A stretch of 64,000 nucleotides of DNA from Mycosarcoma maydis (lineage: Eukaryota > Basidiomycota > Ustilaginomycetes > Ustilaginales). Made by a program: the position numbers and the translations under genes. Shown here piece after piece: positions 1 through 11,993 of this stretch (position 1 is its first letter; each line of letters starts with the position of its first letter). The notes beneath the pieces are model-generated. The model was not told the origin of the DNA, searched no databases, and worked only from the letters and a program-made list of their open reading frames with translations. The stretch spans positions 62,001 through 126,000 of the forward strand of contig NC_026497.1 of the NCBI RefSeq assembly GCF_000328475.2. Direction: 5' to 3'.

Positions 1-2141
1 TTCTCGACGGTGTCATTCAGTGCACCGAGCGCGACGAGTTTTCCTACCAGGAGATGATTGCTCACCTTCCCATCGCCTCGCACCCCAACCCCGAGCGCGT
101 TCTTGTCATTGGCGGTGGTGATGGTGGTGTGCTCCGCGAGGTCGTCAAGCACGACTCGGTCAAGGAGGCTGTTCTTTGCGACATTGACGAGGCTGTTCCC
201 CGTGTCTCCAAGCAGTATCTTCCTCACATGGCCGAAGGTCTCACTCACCCCAAGTCCACTGTGATCATTGGCGACGGCTTTGCTTTCCTCCAGGACCCCA
301 AGAACAAGGCCAGCTTCGACGTTATCATCACCGATTCCTCCGACCCTGTCGGTCCCGCAGAGGCGCTTTTCCAGCAGCCGTACTTTGCTCTTCTCAAAGA
401 AGCCCTCAAGCCTGGTGGACACATCTCTACCCAGGCCGAGTGTGTTTGGATTCACCTCAACCTAATCGGCGAGCTTCGACGATCCACTAAGGAGCTCTTC
501 CCTGTCGCCGACTACGCTTTCACCACCATTCCCACCTACCCCTCCGGTCAGATTGGTTTCGTCGTGTGCTCGCTCGACGCCAATCGCAACGTCCGCGAGC
601 CTCTTCGTGAAGTTCCAGACTGCCGATACTACAACTCACAGGTGCACAAGGCCGCTTTCACCGTCCCCGAGTTCGCCCGCAAGGTCATCGAGGATGGTGC
701 ACCCGCCCCTGGCCGTGTGATCCCCACCGGTGAAGGCATCGCAAAGACCCAGCGCGCTCCCAAGAAGATTCTTCTGCTTGGCTCCGGCTATGTTGCTGGC
801 CCCTTTGCTCAGTACGTCACCCGCTTCCCCGAGTACAGTCTTACCGTCGCTTCTTCCAAGCTTGAGCACTCGGAGCGCCTCACTCAAGGCCTCCACAACG
901 CATCGGCAGCTGCCGTTGATGTCAACGATGCTGCCGCGCTCTCCGCGCTCGTCAAGGGTCACGACATTGTCATCTCGCTCATCCCCTACATCTACCACGC
1001 TGCCGTCATCAAGGCCGCTTGCGAACACAAGGTCAACGTCGTCACCACCTCGTACGTCTCGGACGCCATTCGTGCTCTTGAGCCCGAGATCCAAAAGGCG
1101 GGTATCACCGTCATGAACGAGATCGGTCTCGACCCTGGTCTGGACCACCTCTACGCCGTCAAGGCCATCGACGATGTTCACGCCGAAGGTGGTAAGATCA
1201 AGTCGTTCCTCTCCTACTGCGGTGGCTTGCCTGCTCCTGAGGCGGCCGACAACCCGCTCGGCTACAAGTTCTCCTGGTCGTCGCGTGGCGTTTTGCTGGC
1301 CCTCCGAAACACCGCCAAGTTCTGGCAGGATGGCCAGGAGCTCACCGTCTCTGGTCACGAGCTCATGGCCGCTGCCAAGAGCTTTTACATTAACCCTGCA
1401 TTCGCCTTTGTCGCTTACCCTAACCGTGACTCGACTCCCTTCAAGCAGTGGTATAACATCCCCGAGGCCGAGACTGTAATCCGCGGTACTCTGCGATACC
1501 AAGGCTTCCCCGAATTCATCCTCGCTCTTGTCAAGCTCGGATTCCTCGACGAGGAGTCCAAACCCTTCCTTGCCTACAACACCAAGGCCACGTGGGCTGA
1601 GGTCACTGCTAACATGGTCGGCGCCTCGTCCACCTCTGAGACCGATCTGATCGCTGCTGTCAAGGCCAAGGTCTCGTTCAAGTCGGCGCAGGAAGAGGAG
1701 ACCATTATCCGAGGTCTGCGATGGCTCGACCTGTTCTCCACTACCGCCCCCGTCACGGTACGCGGCACTGCGGCGCAGGAGGCGGCGCAGGTGGCCGGTA
1801 ACCCGCTCGACTCGCTCTGCGCTACGCTCGAGGACAAGTGCGCCTACGCTCCCGGTGAGCGTGACATGGTCATGCTCCAGCACAAGTTTGAGATCGAGAC
1901 CGCCAGTGGCGAGCACAAGACGCTCACCTCGACCTTGCTCGATTACGGTATCCCTCATGGCGTCACTTCAATGGCCAAGCTTGTCGGTGTGCCCTGCGCC
2001 ATTGCCACGCGCTTGATCCTGGAAGGCCACCCCGCCCTCTCCAAGACTGGTATCCTTGCCCCTTACACCAAGGACATCTGCGATCCCATCCGTCTCGAGC
2101 TTGAGAAGGAGGGTATCGCTCTCGAGGAGCGATACGTTTAG
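1..2141 (+). CDS. SPE3-LYS9: Spermidine synthase–saccharopine reductase fusion protein (5' end outside window)
   Basis: The reading frame is open from base 3 to the stop at 2139-2141, giving 712 visible residues; the true start lies upstream of the window. The N-terminal half is spermidine synthase (aminopropyltransferase: putrescine plus decarboxylated SAM gives spermidine). It shows the GGGDGG nucleotide motif near visible residue 37 and DSSDPVGPA near residue 112. From about residue 255 the same frame continues into saccharopine dehydrogenase (glutamate-forming), the penultimate step of fungal alpha-aminoadipate lysine synthesis, with the Rossmann motif GSGYVAGP near residue 260 and a full-length C-terminal domain. 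No stop or intron separates the halves. Such SPE3-LYS9 chimeras are known from basidiomycetes, so this is a true fusion rather than a mis-join. The first ATG inside the window (54) is internal, because the residues before it are also conserved spermidine synthase sequence. Confidence 0.95.
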   Translation, partial: LDGVIQCTERDEFSYQEMIAHLPIASHPNPERVLVIGGGDGGVLREVVKHDSVKEAVLCDIDEAVPRVSKQYLPHMAEGLTHPKSTVIIGDGFAFLQDPKNKASFDVIITDSSDPVGPAEALFQQPYFALLKEALKPGGHISTQAECVWIHLNLIGELRRSTKELFPVADYAFTTIPTYPSGQIGFVVCSLDANRNVREPLREVPDCRYYNSQVHKAAFTVPEFARKVIEDGAPAPGRVIPTGEGIAKTQRAPKKILLLGSGYVAGPFAQYVTRFPEYSLTVASSKLEHSERLTQGLHNASAAAVDVNDAAALSALVKGHDIVISLIPYIYHAAVIKAACEHKVNVVTTSYVSDAIRALEPEIQKAGITVMNEIGLDPGLDHLYAVKAIDDVHAEGGKIKSFLSYCGGLPAPEAADNPLGYKFSWSSRGVLLALRNTAKFWQDGQELTVSGHELMAAAKSFYINPAFAFVAYPNRDSTPFKQWYNIPEAETVIRGTLRYQGFPEFILALVKLGFLDEESKPFLAYNTKATWAEVTANMVGASSTSETDLIAAVKAKVSFKSAQEEETIIRGLRWLDLFSTTAPVTVRGTAAQEAAQVAGNPLDSLCATLEDKCAYAPGERDMVMLQHKFEIETASGEHKTLTSTLLDYGIPHGVTSMAKLVGVPCAIATRLILEGHPALSKTGILAPYTKDICDPIRLELEKEGIALEERYV

Positions 2142-2379
2142 ACGTCGTCTTCCTCTTAAAATACCTTTGTAAACTTCTCTGCATGAGCAACACGAGTGAA
2201 ATTACTGATTCTCAGCATTGGGGCTTCGTCTGAACACACGCGTGTAATCTGTCTTGTACAACATTGCGAATAGGATGTTGAAGAATCTAAACGTGATCCG
2301 GACATGAGATGCAATCGGAGCAGAGTTCGACTCGGTTGCGCGTGCACCTAGTTAAGAATGTTGCCCTGGACATGAAAAA
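2142..2379. other. Convergent 3' flanks of SPE3-LYS9 and the secreted-protein gene
   Basis: A 238-bp gap between two stop codons facing each other. It should hold both 3' untranslated regions. I see no further gene in it. Confidence 0.6.
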
Positions 2380-2841
2380 TCACAGATCGTTGTAGTTGAC
2401 CCTTGTACCTTTGGGAATCTTTTGAATACTTAGAGCTCTAAATTGTTGCTCGGTTAAGTCACTGCGCGCCAGTGTTCCAGTGGTTTTGGGCTGAATGAGG
2501 TAAACCTTGTCCTTGGAGCCGAACTCGAATAGGCGAGGACTGGTTCCTTGATTGATCATCTTGAGGTCACCTTGCTGGGTGATCTTGACTCTTGCAGGGG
2601 CACGACCCAGGCTGCGGATTCGCTCTAAGAGGGAGGAAGAAGACGTGGAGGCACCGGGGCGCACACGGGGAAGCGTTTCAGGACTGACGATCCAGTGGGG
2701 GCCCGCTTTGAAGGCTTCGATGGCCGGTCTGACGGTAGCCCCGGCTTCCGGTAAGACTGGTGACAAGGGCGCGGAAGAAACGATGGCGACTAAGAGGATA
2801 TTGAAGAGCACGATGACACCTGCTCGAGTCGAGTATAGCAT
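2380..2841 (-). CDS. Small putative secreted protein (candidate effector), 153 aa
   Basis: The ATG at 2841-2839 opens a 153-residue frame. The N-terminus is a convincing signal peptide: a short charged start, a hydrophobic core (VIVLFNILLVAIVSS) and a likely cleavage near residue 24, before APLSPVLPEAG. The mature part has no cysteine, is Pro/Ser-rich up to about residue 70, then has a more regular basic region with PRLFEFGSKDKVYLIQP near residues 101-117. No domain is recognised. A TATAAAG on the minus strand at about 2939-2933, roughly 95 bp upstream of the ATG, fits a promoter. The gene borders a gene-poor 6.4-kb stretch, a common setting for lineage-specific secreted proteins in smuts. 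The effector label rests only on size, signal peptide and orphan status. Confidence 0.6.
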   Translation of the reverse strand: MLYSTRAGVIVLFNILLVAIVSSAPLSPVLPEAGATVRPAIEAFKAGPHWIVSPETLPRVRPGASTSSSSLLERIRSLGRAPARVKITQQGDLKMINQGTSPRLFEFGSKDKVYLIQPKTTGTLARSDLTEQQFRALSIQKIPKGTRVNYNDL

Positions 2842-2932
2842 TGTGCTGCTTCTTTCTGGAAATCTTTTACGACTTGGAGATGATTGTTGGTTGACGAGCT
2901 CAGACGTTGAATCCAGACCAAGGATAGCAACA

Positions 2933-2939
2933 CTTTATA
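2933..2939 (-). promoter_or_regulatory. TATA box of the secreted-protein gene
   Basis: Minus-strand TATAAAG lies 92-98 bp upstream of the ATG at 2841. Spacing suits a transcription start around 2900. Called by consensus only. Confidence 0.4.
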
Positions 2940-4070
2940 CCCCCTGCTGATTCAAGGACGTTACCTTGAAAGACATGGACTAGGCACGAGTCCCACGGCT
3001 TCACCGCACGAAACCAAGCTGAGCACGTTCCTTGCTTTCACTTTTTATCGCTTTGTTCCACCGCGCTGTGGACTCACACACTCTTGCCGAAATGTTCTTT
3101 TTATTGTAGCAGGACCATCGCCAAGCCGTCGACTGCCGCCTTCATCTAAGTTTGGTTGTCTATCTTTGGTCTTTTCTGAGGCACCGTGGGGTGAAGATGA
3201 AGTCGTTAAGCTTCTTGGCATTCGATCTCGCCCATTGTTTTTCCAGCTCGAGAACGAAAAAGCGGTATGAATTCGGCGATAAGAAGCCGATCATATCGGT
3301 GGGGCTTGTGCTTGACCAAGGCTGACCAAACGTCTCATGCGTCGGGAGAGCACCGCAGTCGCACCAACAGGAATGGTGGGCGGAACGTATTGCAGTTAAG
3401 ATCCTCCAAAGGATGGCTGCGAAACCTACTGTACATTAGCAATGTATGTTCCTTGGAGAGGTGGAAAGTAGGCTATGAGACAATAACAAGATAGCTCCCA
3501 CTCGAGCTGCAACCAATCTTTTTCCCTATGTCATGATCCTGGTCAGTCCAGCCCCGAACGCTTGCATCACTCCCGTGAGACTTAAAAGCATAGCTTACCA
3601 TGGCAAGGTTCGCACGGAGTCGAGCTTTCACTTGAGAACACATCATCCTGTAGACACTCAGGTCAATGCCGGCACACCTCGTGATCGACGATTTCCGACT
3701 CGTTGACGATTCGCACCCACTTCATTTTAAGTTGATGTTGAGTGGAACTGTAGATAGCGCCGCTTCATCTTGCCTCTCGCCAAGACCGCCTTGGCAACCT
3801 TCCACCGCCATCGACGTCACGCCAATACAGAGTGGGTCAACTTCAGAACGATTCTAGGAACGAGCCTCATGTCATCTCGTATAGTCTTCGCTGGCTTTTC
3901 TTCACATCGAGAAGGGCGTGCTGCGGTCTTCCCATCGGTCATGACGAACCAACGCCTAGCGACTTTAATTATGTGTCAAGCGGTATAAATTCGTGAATGC
4001 CTGTAGCGACGTGTTAAGTTTAACCTAACATTTGCGTGGGGAGACTGTGGACGGTATAAAACGTGAAGGT

Positions 4071-4133
4071 ATTCGTGATTCGTGATTCGTATTCGAAGGC
4101 TTCTAACATTCACGATTGGTGATTCGTGATTAA
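4071..4133. repeat. ATTCGTG/ATTCACG heptamer cluster
   Basis: Tandem ATTCGTG units at 4071-4084 followed by a degenerate copy, then ATTCACGATT and ATTCGTGATT at 4107-4133. It belongs to the dispersed period-7 family described in the findings. Confidence 0.75.
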
Positions 4134-7100
4134 TTTAGGCAGGCTGAAAGTCGGGGAGTCTTACGCAAATTACTGAGGCAAAACTTCTGAGGGATTCGTG
4201 ATTTGTACTGCTACACTGCGTGCTGCTGTAACACAAACCGCGGCTGCCAACTGTTCGTAGGGTTTTCAGAACGGTTCACGATTTGTGTATTGTAAAAATC
4301 AGTGCCTGCTGTCTCGGCTATCTGAAATTTTGTGCTTCTTCTGGTGCTCAATACAGAATAACTCAAGGAAAGGAGAAGCATGTGGTCCCGTGTTCAAACC
4401 GAAAGCACGCCAAACTAAAACCTACATGGTGCATGGGAACATTCACGATTGGAGCTTGCGTGTCCCAATTCAAACCACCTGATCTTGCACACATCTTGCA
4501 GTCACGAGTGTGACTTGGTTAAACTCATGGCCGGGGGGAGTGACTTAGTGGCAAGCGTGCATTCGAGGATTTTGCCCTTTGCCCAAGCCGCGCCGTTCGA
4601 TGACGGAGTCCGGATGTACATCGGCGGCTAGCCAAGTTGCCTCTTATTTTGCAACGCTATGTCGTTGTTTGTCTGTTCCCCTAAACGGGTGCACAAGGAC
4701 GAGAGACGCATGCATTGAGACACAATAAACCCATCCAAGTCAAAAGGGATAAAGCCGCCTCCTTGTACAAATGTTTGCCCCATGTTTCAAAGCGGAAGTA
4801 GGTGCTCTGCTGCCTCGATGAGGACGAGAGACGATAAACGCAGAAACGCAGAAATACAGAAACGCTCTCTGAGCGAAATACGCTGACAAAGCACCACCAG
4901 TGCCTAGCCGGCACTTTCGCCTCGCGGAAGCGGGCGCGCCGGTGCCGAGCTGCTGGACAACCAGAATCGGCAGATGGCAACAACGGCTAGTGCGACGGAT
5001 ATACACTCTGCCGGTGTCTGTGAGAGAGCTAGCGCTGCCCAAGATTCACCGCACGCAAAGTGACAGACGGGAATGGAATGCAAGGAAGCCACGCTGCTAG
5101 CTCGCTTCCAATTCGACCTGAAACTAGCTCGCCTCTCCCCCACGCTGTTGATTCGGTGATTGCCGCCATTCAGCTTGCCCCAGATTCGCCTTCTCGAGAA
5201 ACTGCGCTAAGTTGTTGGTTGCAGCCTTAGAAAGCTTCTCGCGTACGACTACCCCTGACTCGCCTCCACGACCGAATCTGGCGGGGCCATAAGAAATTCG
5301 AAGCGATAGATCACTGGCTCGGAAGAGGGTGATGACCAAAGCAAAGGGAATTCATGGCAAGTTACCGGACACCTCGGCGATCAAAGGTCGAACAACATCC
5401 CGGATCCGAGCGCGCGTATGAACGAATGCGAGCCGTCTCGCAATACCGTATCTGAACCTGATTCGGCCGCTATTCGTCGATACTTGCCCCACCCCGAAAG
5501 TAATTAACTTGGTTCTAATCAACGCCAGTAAGCCACCAATGTGGGATACGTGATCATCACGACTGCGACTCACGCGGAAAGGGTAGTGACGTCATGAGAC
5601 GAGAACTGCGACACTCTCCTGTTGTACAACCTGATGCCATCGAGCAAAAGCAGAAGCAAAACCAAGACTTGAGTGGAGCTTGTCATACTCATGAAAGCGA
5701 ATAGGTTATCGATGCACTCCAAGACAACGAACGAAGCGAACCTTGCGTCCGGCGCAAGCAGGAGGAGATTCTTCAAGATGATGGCGATTAACAATCACGA
5801 ATGGCCAGGATCAGCTATTTCACTCTCTTTGCAATCTCGCCAACGGCTCGTAGCGTAGCGATGTAGCAGCAGACATCGCCGAGACAGCACAGGGTCCTCG
5901 CCTTTTGGCTCCGATAAAGCTGCCGAATTGTGTCTGTTGAGCCAGGAGCGATCTGCCCCGTTTTTCGCCTCAGTGCGACTCACAATTGACCTTGTGGTGC
6001 AACAGAAGCGTAAACTTCGGAAAATGACTGCGTCGGTGCGCTAGCCGTGAGAGAACTACCCATCTGTTAATGTGGCATACGTTTGGCTTGCGACGTTCAG
6101 GCAGCACGCAGGACTGGCCATCGTCGATCATGCAGCCTTTCCGTTTGCATCCAGATTGCAGCTTCGCGAGGCAAACTTAGACCAAGGTTTGAAGAGGTTG
6201 GTGTGCGGTGCGTGTTATTCAAGATACCCAAAATAGGAATCGTGAACTATCTGTGTGGCACATCTCAACTGCAACGCTCACGGCTCACAACCACAGTTTG
6301 CCCAATAAAAAGAATGTACACGCAGCACAGGCCATACAGAACGGCGTTTGAAATTCAAATCACGAATCCAATCGCCATCTGATTTATTATCATTATTATA
6401 TTTTGTTTTGTCGAAACTGCACACGCAGTCGTGAGTGGGGCTTTCTATGAAGCAAGCTTGTGTGGCCTTGGTTGGTGCTTCTCTCTCGCCGAGCTGTGCT
6501 TCTAACGTTGAAAAGAAATTGATGACCCAGAACTATTTGTCCAAGATTGCGGATTGCAGCATTGTAGCCCGAGTGACTCAAAGCTCCTCTTTCAACTGCT
6601 TGAGCGTTTTGCCCTCCCTGCACGCCGTGTTCCCTGCTCCAGCACGACGCGCACAGAAGCTGTGCACATTCCCATGAGCACAGACGGCTCAAGTCCACCA
6701 CATTTCAACCATCCACGACGAACAGCACATGAGACCTGACTAACATCGGAGCCAAATGGAATCAGCGCTCCAAAATTCTATTAAAAAAACCCTAAAGACA
6801 GGCTGACTGGCTGTCAAAGCAAAGCCCAGCCAAGCCAAGCCAAGAAACAGAAAAAGCGCGATGACTCTTGTCACGAAAGAGCGATACGGAGATGGAATCT
6901 GCTTGGGCGCTGGCGATGATTGCGAAGCAGAACATCATTGTCGGGGCATAAAGGTTTTGAGGCGTCGTCAACTGTGGGCGGCGGTGCGTTCGGCTTCTTG
7001 CGACACTGTGGTGGGAGGGCCGAACCAACAGTTTGGATTTCTTTGTGGTTGTCCCGCCATCCGCATCAATGAGCCATGTGTAGTTTGAAAGCTCAAGCTC

Positions 7101-9276
7101 AATCAGTTAGCGAAAATGTTCATTATTGGCGCAAAACCGGGGTCACCTCCGCTGTGGCAGCTGGAAATTCCAATATCAAACCATGTAATTATTTATTACG
7201 CATCACGAATGAACCGGACAGGAAACCAAGAGAGCATCATCAAAGGCGTCGGAGGTCGAAAAATGAAGGGAGACGCCCCGTCTGCAGATTTGGCTAAGCG
7301 AGGCAGCAAAAAACAGATCCCATCGATTTGGCGAAACCGTGTCACGCACGAGCAATCCTCCCTCAGCTGTGATAATCACAGGCTCGACCTTAATCACGAT
7401 TGATTCTCATATGTTTCGGGGTGACCTGGCCATTCAACGAGGGGGAATGTGCAGACACAGACAGACTCACGCATACTGCACCTCTTCGAGCACACTAGCA
7501 GCCAATCTATGCAACCGACCTGCAAATACCTGCAAGGTCAAACGGCGACCCGGCCCTAGTTCTTTCATTTATGCTACCATTCATTCTTTCTGGATGTTGT
7601 GTGGGCTAAAGGACGCATAAGGTAGAGCGAGAAGTAGCTGAACGGATGGGTTCCGACAATCGACACAGTTGAGCTTCAAAATGTCAGCCTGGTCGGAATG
7701 CAGACTCCATCGATATAGAAGATTCAACGAGAGGATCGGATGGCTGCTTTGCTGTGATAGCTCCAGATAACTACAAAAATGTCCTTCTGTGGAGATCTGG
7801 AGCGTGGAACGGCAATTGATTGTGTCTGTGTTGGCGTGTGGATTCACGATTTGAAAACAACCAAGTGAATTCAAGTCGAATAGTGATCAAGTTGAATTTC
7901 TTCGAACTGCCCAGCGTCAAGAATGTCTTGGACAGTTCAGCAAGGTGGACCACAGCGTTGTGGCCACACTGGCAGTATCCAAGCCATCCACGTTAGTGGT
8001 GCATGCCTTGCTGCGTCGGAATTCCAATTTTCTTGTCCATTTTTGTACTGTGCGCGTTGGTAACTAGTTGCTGGTGCTGGTGCTGGTGCTGCTGGTCACC
8101 TGTGTACTCTGCAGACTCGATTTGAAAGGATAGCACACAATCATCATCATCATCATCAGCTGCTGCAGGCGTTTGTGTGCGATTTCCGTTGGCTTTGCCT
8201 TTTCTTCTCCCTTGGTCTCAAGGATTTGCGCGTGGTCTGCGTTTTGTCTCCAACTGCCTGCCCCGCTTGCTCAATCAGGATGGGCCTTCTGCCGCTCTGA
8301 TGCTACTGCTACTGCTAATGGTATTGCTACTGCTGCTTCTCTCCATCCGCTGCATCTTTCGGCGCTGAAACCAGAAAAGTAAGAGCCGATTCAGTTCGAG
8401 TGCAAAAGCAACTCACGACTTGCTGGCTGCTGCGTGCTGGTTATCACTCTTTGTTAACTCAGCGCTGCTAATGTGTGGCCGATATGCGATCTGCCCTCGC
8501 TACGAGCTGTCATGGCTGGCGTAATCGTATTTCCTGCGTCCTGTCTGTCCGGCCTCTTGTTTGCGCTGCCCTGCTTGGCGATGCAACGACTAGTGCTTTC
8601 AAGATCTCATCCTTACTAGCATAGCGTCAAGTCTGTCTGAGCCCTTTTTGCACGTCACCGTTGCGTTGGCTTGCCCTTGCCACCTTTCTCACCTTTCTCA
8701 CTCAGCGACCTGAGGCTTTGGCTTAGCTGTCCCGTCGCACATTTTCCCTTCGCCTGACCTCGCCTCTGCATCGCACCTGACCTCTCCTCTCCTCGCCACG
8801 CTCCGCCTCGACCACGCTATCCTCCTACGGTCTTTTGCTTCCCCTTCATCCAGGATCCTCCATCTTCATCCTCCCCTTCCGTCCCTTGCCTTATCACCTT
8901 TCGTGTACGTTGAAACTCGACTGCTCCCTTACCACTTCTACATCCCCAGCCCCCGTTTGCTTGGACACCTTCCACTTCATCGTCCTACCACGAGGAGCAT
9001 CTTTTGGCCATCAGGATAATACGCACTCTAATTCCCGCCATTCCCGCCAGTCCCTCCCACTTGCTTCTCGCCGGCTTGCAGAGTCCTGCCGCCAACTACG
9101 TCGAACGAACGCTACCGTCCGCTTCAATCTGAGCAGCGCGCTCATTCCCCAGCATCGGCGTACCTGTTGTCCGTATATAGTGACGCGAACCGCTTCTTCA
9201 CGTCCCCACGTGGTTGTGACGGCAAAAGGCTACGATCAGACTCTTTCACGTCGGAATCGACGGTATCACCCTCCCA

Positions 9277-11172
9277 ATGAGCACAAAGTAAGTTTCGACG
9301 CATACAAGGGTGTGCCCGCCTTGGTCGCCTCAAGGCTTCACAACACCCATCGTTTTTCTGTACCGCTGCTTGGACTCTCTCGTGAAGAGCCTTGATATCG
9401 AATCTTTCGGTCTGACAAGAATCTTTCGTATTCCTTTGCTTTGCAATCTCCCTTCTCTTCCCGTAGCACATACATGGAGCAGACCGGCTATGCAGCGCAC
9501 TACGGTGCCTTGCCCGACCGATCGACACAGATGTTTGCAGCAGAGTCCCACGAACCGCGTGCGCCGCGTCCATTTGAAGCGACACATAGTGCCTCCAATG
9601 ATCCTTACGGCTCTTCAGTAGCAGTTCAAGCTCATCCGCAAGCAGCTGTCATGACAGAAGGTCAGTCACCCATGTCAAGTGAGTAAATACTCTTTGCGCC
9701 CCGCAGCCCAGTGTCCCTCCTTCTGATCGTCTTAAGAACAGCTCGACTGACTCACCAGTGAGGATGCAACTTTCCTTCTACCACTCGAAGCAGGTTACCG
9801 CGGAAGCTTCTCGCATGCCTCTAACATGGGTTTGCCGCATCATCGTCAGGACTCGATTTCTTCCATCTCATCACCACACGATGTCACAGGCGGATGGGCG
9901 CCCTCCTCTCCAGGCTTGACCGCAAGCCGACACGCATCCATCTACTCACTCAACGGCCAATTTGATCAAGTTGGCCTGGGTAGCAGCATCGACAGCAATT
10001 CTACCGCCAGCCATTTCTACGATCAGTCGCCCCCTCTGCATGCTCAGGTCCGTTACGCTCAGGGTCAAGCTGCAGACGCTCGCCGTTTCTCGCTCGACGA
10101 ACGCGCCATCCGCACTCAGCCTCAACTTGGCAAGTCAGGCATAGTTTCTGCCGACTACCACGTTCCCGGCTCTTCGGGTCGTCACTGGCCCTGGGGTACT
10201 AACAATAACTCTGCCAGCATTCACGGCCGTCACGCTTCCGTGTCGGCAGCACCACCACAGAGCTACGACCACAGCCGCATGACCTATGGCGCCAACTCGA
10301 GTATGCAGCCCGGTTACGGCTACGACGCCAATACAATGTCTGCCATGTCGCCTCGCTACCGATCCATGAGTAGCTCAGCTGCCAGCGGTCGCGCCTACGG
10401 CAACGCGTACGGCGCTCCTGGTACCACAGCACACGCGGTTGCCGCCATGGGTTACGGCATGGCGCCTCATTTGGGCCCTGGCATGATGCTCGAAGGCGAC
10501 CTTGCTGGCGGTCCCGGTCCCGCTCGCAGAGCCAAGTTCAAGCGTAGCCGAACCGGCTGCCTCGTCTGTCGAAAGAGGAAAGTCAAGTGCAGTCAGGACG
10601 GCACTCCCTGCAAACAGTGTCGAATCGGCAAGCGTGATTGCCATTACGACGAAAACCCGCAAAAGAAGAAGTCTTCAAAGAAGGAACGCTCAGGTGACTC
10701 AATTGATGCTGGCAGCTCGGAAAAGGGCTCCAACGGTATCGCCCCCGCCCTTGCTCAGATGGGGCCTGAGCAACAGCCTAACGGTCACATGAATTCGACG
10801 GATTCCTACTATGCTACTATGGGCGCCCTGGACCACCGCACCGACTCGAGCGCCGGCAGCGCTGGCGGTGTTACCTTCTCCATGCCCTTTTCCAACCAGC
10901 CTACGCCTGTCACGGCTCACTCGTCGACAACTGACAGCACCTGGTCCAACCCATCTCCTTTTGCTCCTGGTCCTCACGGCGAGACTCATCCCGAGACGCA
11001 CCAGGTCGCCACTCACTCGGACGGTTACGGCTGGCCCTCCAAGCAGGAACACGATCCTACTCCGGCGGCTTCTTACACTGATGCCTCCGTTGATCGTAAC
11101 GCCGGTTACTGGAGTCAGCACCCCACTGCCTACCCAACTCGTACCGCTAAGCTCGAGGTCTCTGAATTGTGA
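9277..11172 (+). CDS. Zn(II)2Cys6 fungal transcription factor, 533 aa, three exons
   Basis: My model is 9277-9287, 9467-9678 and 9794-11172 (1602 nt). Exon 1 encodes only MST plus two bases before GTAAGT at 9288. The acceptor CCGTAG ends at 9466 and restores the frame (MSTNTYMEQ). Intron 2 starts GTGAGT at 9679 and ends at a tandem AAGCAG acceptor, so 9791 is an alternative third-exon start adding one residue. The long N-terminus (about 320 residues) is rich in Ser, His, Tyr, Gly and Ala. A GAL4-type cluster follows at about residues 330-357 with spacing C-x2-C-x6-C-x6-C-x2-C-x6-C, inside a basic stretch (KFKRSR before it, KKKSSKK after it). No middle homology domain is visible; the C-terminus is Ser/Thr/Pro-rich and probably activating. 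Targets are unknown. A simpler unspliced start at 9474 (MEQTGY) remains possible. Confidence 0.85.
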
Positions 11173-11993
11173 CAGCGTCCTCTGTTTTAAATACGTTCTT
11201 GTAGACGCACTGGAACGTTTACGCCTGGTTGCAAGAGATGCTTGCTGCACATCTTCTCTTCGCCTCTGTTCAACCTCTTTCTCTCTCAATAATCATCTGC
11301 ATGGAGCACCTTCTCCGATGAACGAGCACAACCTAACTCTAATCTTGCTCCGTACAGCGTCAGAGACGCGACTTCGGTTTGCCTTTCCTGGACTTGCCTT
11401 GCTCCCCTTTTCTTTTGTATTGCCTCATACTTTCGGCCACGTCTCGACTCGCTATGTAGATCTTGTAATAATGCATTCTCTCCGCTTTCTCTTGCTGCAG
11501 CCAGAACCCCGGACCAGATTTCACTGAGTAAGATGTACGGGCTTTTGGCTGAACAAGAAAAGAGTATACCTTGGAATCCAGTATAAATTTTCTTGCATCG
11601 CTCGAAGTGCAACGATTTGTGTAAGGTGTTGCATGGTGTATGTGAACATACAGCCAAGGCAGGGAAGCAACTGATCGATAACCTCGTGGCAAGAAATATC
11701 GTCTGCACGTGGCGTTATGGACGCCGTTGAGGGATCGACTTAGCGAGGGGCGATATGCGGAACGGGATGGGTCAAAATCGCTAAATACAGCTCGCTTCAT
11801 GTTGATGTTCCTCGGCTCTTTAGCTACTTTTCTCGGGTTGTCCTGAAAAGGCATACCGGTATTCGATGAAGCATACGAGCGCCACAGATGGCCGGTCTTC
11901 TACTGAGGTAGTTGTACACGGCCGTAGGCAAAATGTTTAAAACGATGACTTGAACAGGGTATATTACACGCTCTCGCTTTCGCAGCCCTGATA
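11173..11993. other. Intergenic gap between Zn2Cys6 gene and CENP-K-like gene
   Basis: Convergent 3' flanks, 821 bp. Overlapping frames of 140-240 codons occur here, but none has family similarity or a matching splice structure. I see nothing else to annotate. Confidence 0.5.

Larger units (their letters stand above)
2842..9276. other. Gene-poor 6.4-kb stretch
   Basis: No frame here has convincing coding character. The longest are about 100 codons, overlap on both strands and match no family I know. The left part holds the promoter of the gene ending at 2380. Copies of the ATTCGTG/ATTCACG heptamer occur around 4071-4133, 4195, 4278, 4440, 5788, 6358, 7395 and 7843. Simple-sequence DNA occurs at about 8065-8160 (GGTGCT and ATC triplets). 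From about 8640 to 9130 the plus strand becomes strongly pyrimidine-rich, as expected for the promoter and 5' leader of the Zn2Cys6 gene. I see no transposase or reverse-transcriptase coding remnant and no obvious long terminal repeat. Confidence 0.5.

Noticed and set aside
636..1958. 440-codon antisense frame in SPE3-LYS9
   Set aside because: Composition dominated by Val, Asp, Gly and Arg, no family; shadow of the sense gene.
4681..5573. Overlapping frames that might be a decayed gene in the 2.8-9.3-kb gap
   Set aside because: None exceeds about 100 codons, they conflict between strands and frames, and none matches a known family or transposon.
8835..9395. 186-codon plus-strand frame upstream of the Zn2Cys6 gene
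   Set aside because: No ATG start, pyrimidine-driven composition; best read as promoter, leader and first intron of the regulator.
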